NCBI GenBank assembly: GCA_031308135.1
Contig: JAHLJT010008756.1
Location: 65,750,232-65,814,231, forward strand
Reading direction: 5' to 3'
DNA length: 64,000 nt
From: Acheta domesticus
Taxonomy: Eukaryota; Arthropoda; Insecta; Orthoptera; Gryllidae
The notes beneath the pieces were generated by a model. The model saw only the letters and a list, made by a program, of their open reading frames with translations, had not been told where the DNA came from and made no database searches. The position numbers and the translations under genes are program-made. Shown one piece after another: positions 60,601 through 64,000 of the stretch (its first letter is position 1; each line of letters begins with the position of its first letter).

Positions 60601-63600
60601 ACAAATGTTATAAGAAAAGAAGCAATGGAAAAAATATTTAATTGTCTTTAGAAAATGGACAAAGGTCACTTATATTTCACATAAAATTACAGGAATAATA
60701 TAAATAAAATTTTTTAAAATGTTGTATTATTAATATTAAATGCATTTAATGGTTATCCCTGCACTTCTGGTCTCCTTATTCTAAGTTTAAAATTACGCCG
60801 GACTGGAAAGTCCAGTGTCGTTTGTCATGTATGCATGCTTGGAGGAGAGTCATTATCATACAAATATCTCAACCTATTTTAATGGATTAAATATGGCACT
60901 GATCTTCCAATTTCTGTGGATGTAGTACGGTATATTTCATCTTCTTCGATAAGTTTAATACTCAGAAAAACAATTGCAACATTTTTTTAACTTATTTGTT
61001 CCTTTTCGTCAATATAGTCTTTCAAGTAATTTGAAGCAAATAAGTAGTCAGAAATATACATGGATAGGCCATCCTTAATGTATGGGTGCTTTTAAACTCT
61101 AAATTGATGGTTAAATAAATTGCTGCCGCAGAAGAAATAATTGTGGAAATATTCCTCTCTCTTTTTATTTTCTCTCTCCCCCATTCTTTCCCAACTCTAT
61201 TTTCCCCACTATAATGTTATTTTTCTTTTCTTTCATTCTCACATTGCTTTGTGTCTTTTAGATTTTCATATTACTGTACTTTCAAACATTATTTATTCTA
61301 ATTCTCTAAATACTACTTTTTCGGCAAAGAGTATCTAGAATTGTGATTACAGCTACGACGTATTTGTTTTGTTATCCATCTCTCTCTTCTGAAAGAATAA
61401 TGGATGTATTATTTTTTTTGTTATATTCTCAACCCTTTCATTATTAGTTATTCTGTTCAGTGTTGAAATGTTATGGCTATACGTTACACACACAAAAAGT
61501 TCACTCTTCATGTTCACCTTTATTATATTTGTATTAATATACATTATATTACATTATTATATTTTATAATATTACATTATTCGTTTTCTTGGTTTTTAAA
61601 ATAGTTTTAATGGTACTTTTTGTGACCAATTCGTGTCACAATGTTGAAGTGACAAAATGCTCAACAACCATTATTTCATGAATAGAACTGTAGTTTTGAA
61701 ATTAAAATTCTTTATATTAAGATTTTCTATTGAATGGAAAATATGTTGCAAACATGAAATATATTACACATATACTTTATGCCGCACAATACTAAGTAGG
61801 AAAAAAACATGTCAAGTGAAATAAATATAACTTTGCAAAAAATAATAGAAGAAAGAACACCTGAGACGAGAAAAAGACGAGTGTGAGAATAACCTAATTT
61901 GCTCTTGCATAGTTTCCTCTAACTTTGTTACAACCGAGAAGATAATAATTGTAAACGAAGTAAGGACAAAGACAGAATATGTAAAGAGAAAGAGTCATCT
62001 GAAAAAGTATAAAGTGTGGGTGTTTAAATTCATGGATTTGTATAAAAGTTCACCTTCACCCCTTTTCGGTGTCTCCTTTTTGCTTTCAAAGTTTTTCAAA
62101 CATGAGTGTAGTATATCTAACCATGCAGCATTACCCCGTCCGTTTCCCTTGACACCACACCTACGGGCTCAATGAATTCAATATGTAAGGAAACACTGCG
62201 CACATATTTATTGTGATGAGGGTGAAAGTTGACCGACCGGAAATTGGTTTCCCAGGAGGAAGTGGCATCTCTTTCATTTGAATCTGAGAAATAACAAAGG
62301 AAATTTGTGGGATTCAAGCGCAGGAAGAGACCAGTGCTGAAATAAGCCTCATATTGTCAAACCTGTTACGTGGATATGACTCTTGAATACGTAGGTATGA
62401 TAAATGCATCGATAACGTTCATTCCTGCGAGGTCAGTTCGCGCGATTCGTCATTATAATTGCCGCACGTCGGAAAAATGCTCATCAATCTTTCACCTTCA
62501 ATACGGACTAAGGATATTGATAGTTTATCCTCATCCTCACTTGTTAGTCGCGTTCTTCCCTGCAAATTCATTTAGAATCCCTGATTAAACTACCCGATAA
62601 ATTAATTAATTAATATCACTTTTCCATTTTAGTCTCTCTTTCTCGTTTGAAACGAGTGAATAATAACAAACTCCTGTGAAATAAATAGATATCTGCTGAT
62701 TGTTAGAAAACACATCGGAATGTTGTTTTCTTTCTTTCCGAAATCGCCTGCTTCGAGACATGATTGTTCAAATCAGTTAATTAGTGTACATTAGGGCATA
62801 CCGTTCAATATTGAAGAAATAAATTCTCGTATGAAAATAAAATGTCATTTAAAGAATAATTATTATGCTTTTTGATAGCTTAACAGGAAGTAAATTTATT
62901 TCCAAATCGCATTGTCCAAAGAAGGCCAGAGTGTGTAATGGTTAAGCCAATGCAATGGAAATTTAGTTCGAATACAGCTTTGAACACCAAAGCTTGTAAC
63001 TTCTTCCATGTGCCGCGATAAATTGGCGACGTTTCGAATCGAGACTGTTCATATCCTTCTTAGCGATTTCGACTACGGAGGTCGGCAAATCCAGAGTATG
63101 TATTGTCAGTTTAATCAAGAAACACATAAGTAAAAAATTTAAGAATAAACTGTCTGTTAATAATTGGTTCTTATAATTCAATATTAAATACAGACACACA
63201 TCTACGTAGATTAAGAAGCACTTGAATAAAAATAAAATGAGGACACCTTCTTGAACCAATATCAGTATTATTGTTTATTAAGTAGCCACTGCTTATTAAT
63301 TTTTAAACATTCTCTCAAAATAAGTTCGACTTTTGAGAAGTAAAGGAGAGAGGGACTGTGGAAGAGCTTATTATTTGGTTTTATCTTTCTGTTTGTTTAT
63401 AAAACAAATTCGAATTTCGATGAAAACATATTTTAATGAGAAAAATCTGAAATTGCTTTGTTTTTACGTGTGTTTCACCTCCCGTTCCGAACCCTTTGTT
63501 CTTTCACAATAAACCATTGTTTATTGTGTGTTTATTATAGGTTTCAAATGCATGAGTAAAATTTTGTCTAATTTTGAAACAGAATTGTTATACAGGATAT

Positions 63601-63729
63601 TTTGTACAAAAAACTAATCGACGCCCGTCAACGGTGTATTTACATTTTTAAATACTTCAAATCTGTTGCGAGAATTTTCTTTTTCTTACGGATCCTTTTC
63701 TAGAACAAAAAGTGTGACTAAAAGGATAT

Positions 63730-64000
63730 CCTTCGGTAACACCATTAAGCCTCCAGACCAGTTTCTCTGGCCCTTTAGCCCAGTCGCACAATAGAATCGG
63801 CCGCATTCGACCTCCCTTTCATCATGCTGGCTCCGAAATACCACCGTGAGCACTGCGGGCTACCGCATGAGCTCCAGGTAAGCTTGGCTTCAATGGCGGG
63901 CGCTAATGCAGTATACAGTGGCTCTGAAAGGTTAAATGGGTCGTACTGTGGACCCACGCCGCGGCCGCTCGCCGGCAACTCCACCAGTGACAGGAATTGG
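63730..64000 (-). repeat. GC-richer repeat-like block at the window end, unclassified
   Basis: A sharp rise in G+C from about 63740 to the end. The minus strand is open for 69 codons (63775-63984) with no domain I recognise. The composition and style resemble transposon-derived sequence. The window cuts it off, so its nature is open. Confidence 0.3.

Overview
The window is eukaryotic nuclear DNA, most likely from an insect and probably a hemimetabolous (polyneopteran-type) one. It is AT-rich with many degenerate transposon remnants. It holds short GC-rich exons bounded by GT/AG splice sites and separated by introns of 2 to 26 kb. The species call rests only on the repeat style (tRNA-derived SINEs, LINE 3' ends, piggyBac and pogo derivatives) and is weak. 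There are no operons, prokaryotic signals, rRNA genes or CRISPR arrays.

One gene spans the window on the + strand: an otoferlin-like (type-2) ferlin, the C2-domain protein family that includes vertebrate otoferlin and Drosophila misfire. Six coding exons were reconstructed: a linker exon (4964-5222), two constant C2B exons (19465-19665 and 45576-45638), a pair of alternative exons (50727-50811 and 52605-52689), and the end of C2B (59864-60023). The splice phases are mutually consistent and one transcript path gives about 255 residues. The C2A-coding exons must lie upstream of base 1, and the rest of the protein (C2C onward) lies beyond base 64000.

The main discovery is the pair 4a/4b. Both exons are 85 nt, both start in phase 0 and end in phase 1, and both encode homologous versions of the same C2B segment (18 of 28 residues identical). 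Only inclusion of exactly one keeps the frame, because zero or two copies shifts it. This is the signature of mutually exclusive alternative splicing. By C2-fold alignment the swapped segment is the third top loop (the Ca2+/lipid loop) and the following strand, so the switch would re-tune C2B. A roughly 1.2-kb C-rich minisatellite runs to within about 70 nt of exon 4a, and a CCG repeat with a decoy acceptor lies just upstream of exon 4b.

The introns hold most of the sequence. 1-4.9 kb is AT-rich with a foldback-element fragment. 5.2-19.4 kb holds a decayed duplicate of the linker-exon end, foldback MITEs, a LINE remnant, SINEs and a 16-bp purine minisatellite. 19.7-45.6 kb holds a piggyBac derivative, a second LINE end, a 12-bp repeat that forms a long ORF, a pogo-type MITE, a 98-bp minisatellite, a SINE and a Ty3/gypsy-like solo LTR. 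52.7-59.9 kb holds a LINE 3' end with an (ATT)n tail and a tandem pair of foldback elements just before the last exon. 60-64 kb is mostly AT-rich intron with one more foldback fragment and a GC-richer repeat-like block at the end.
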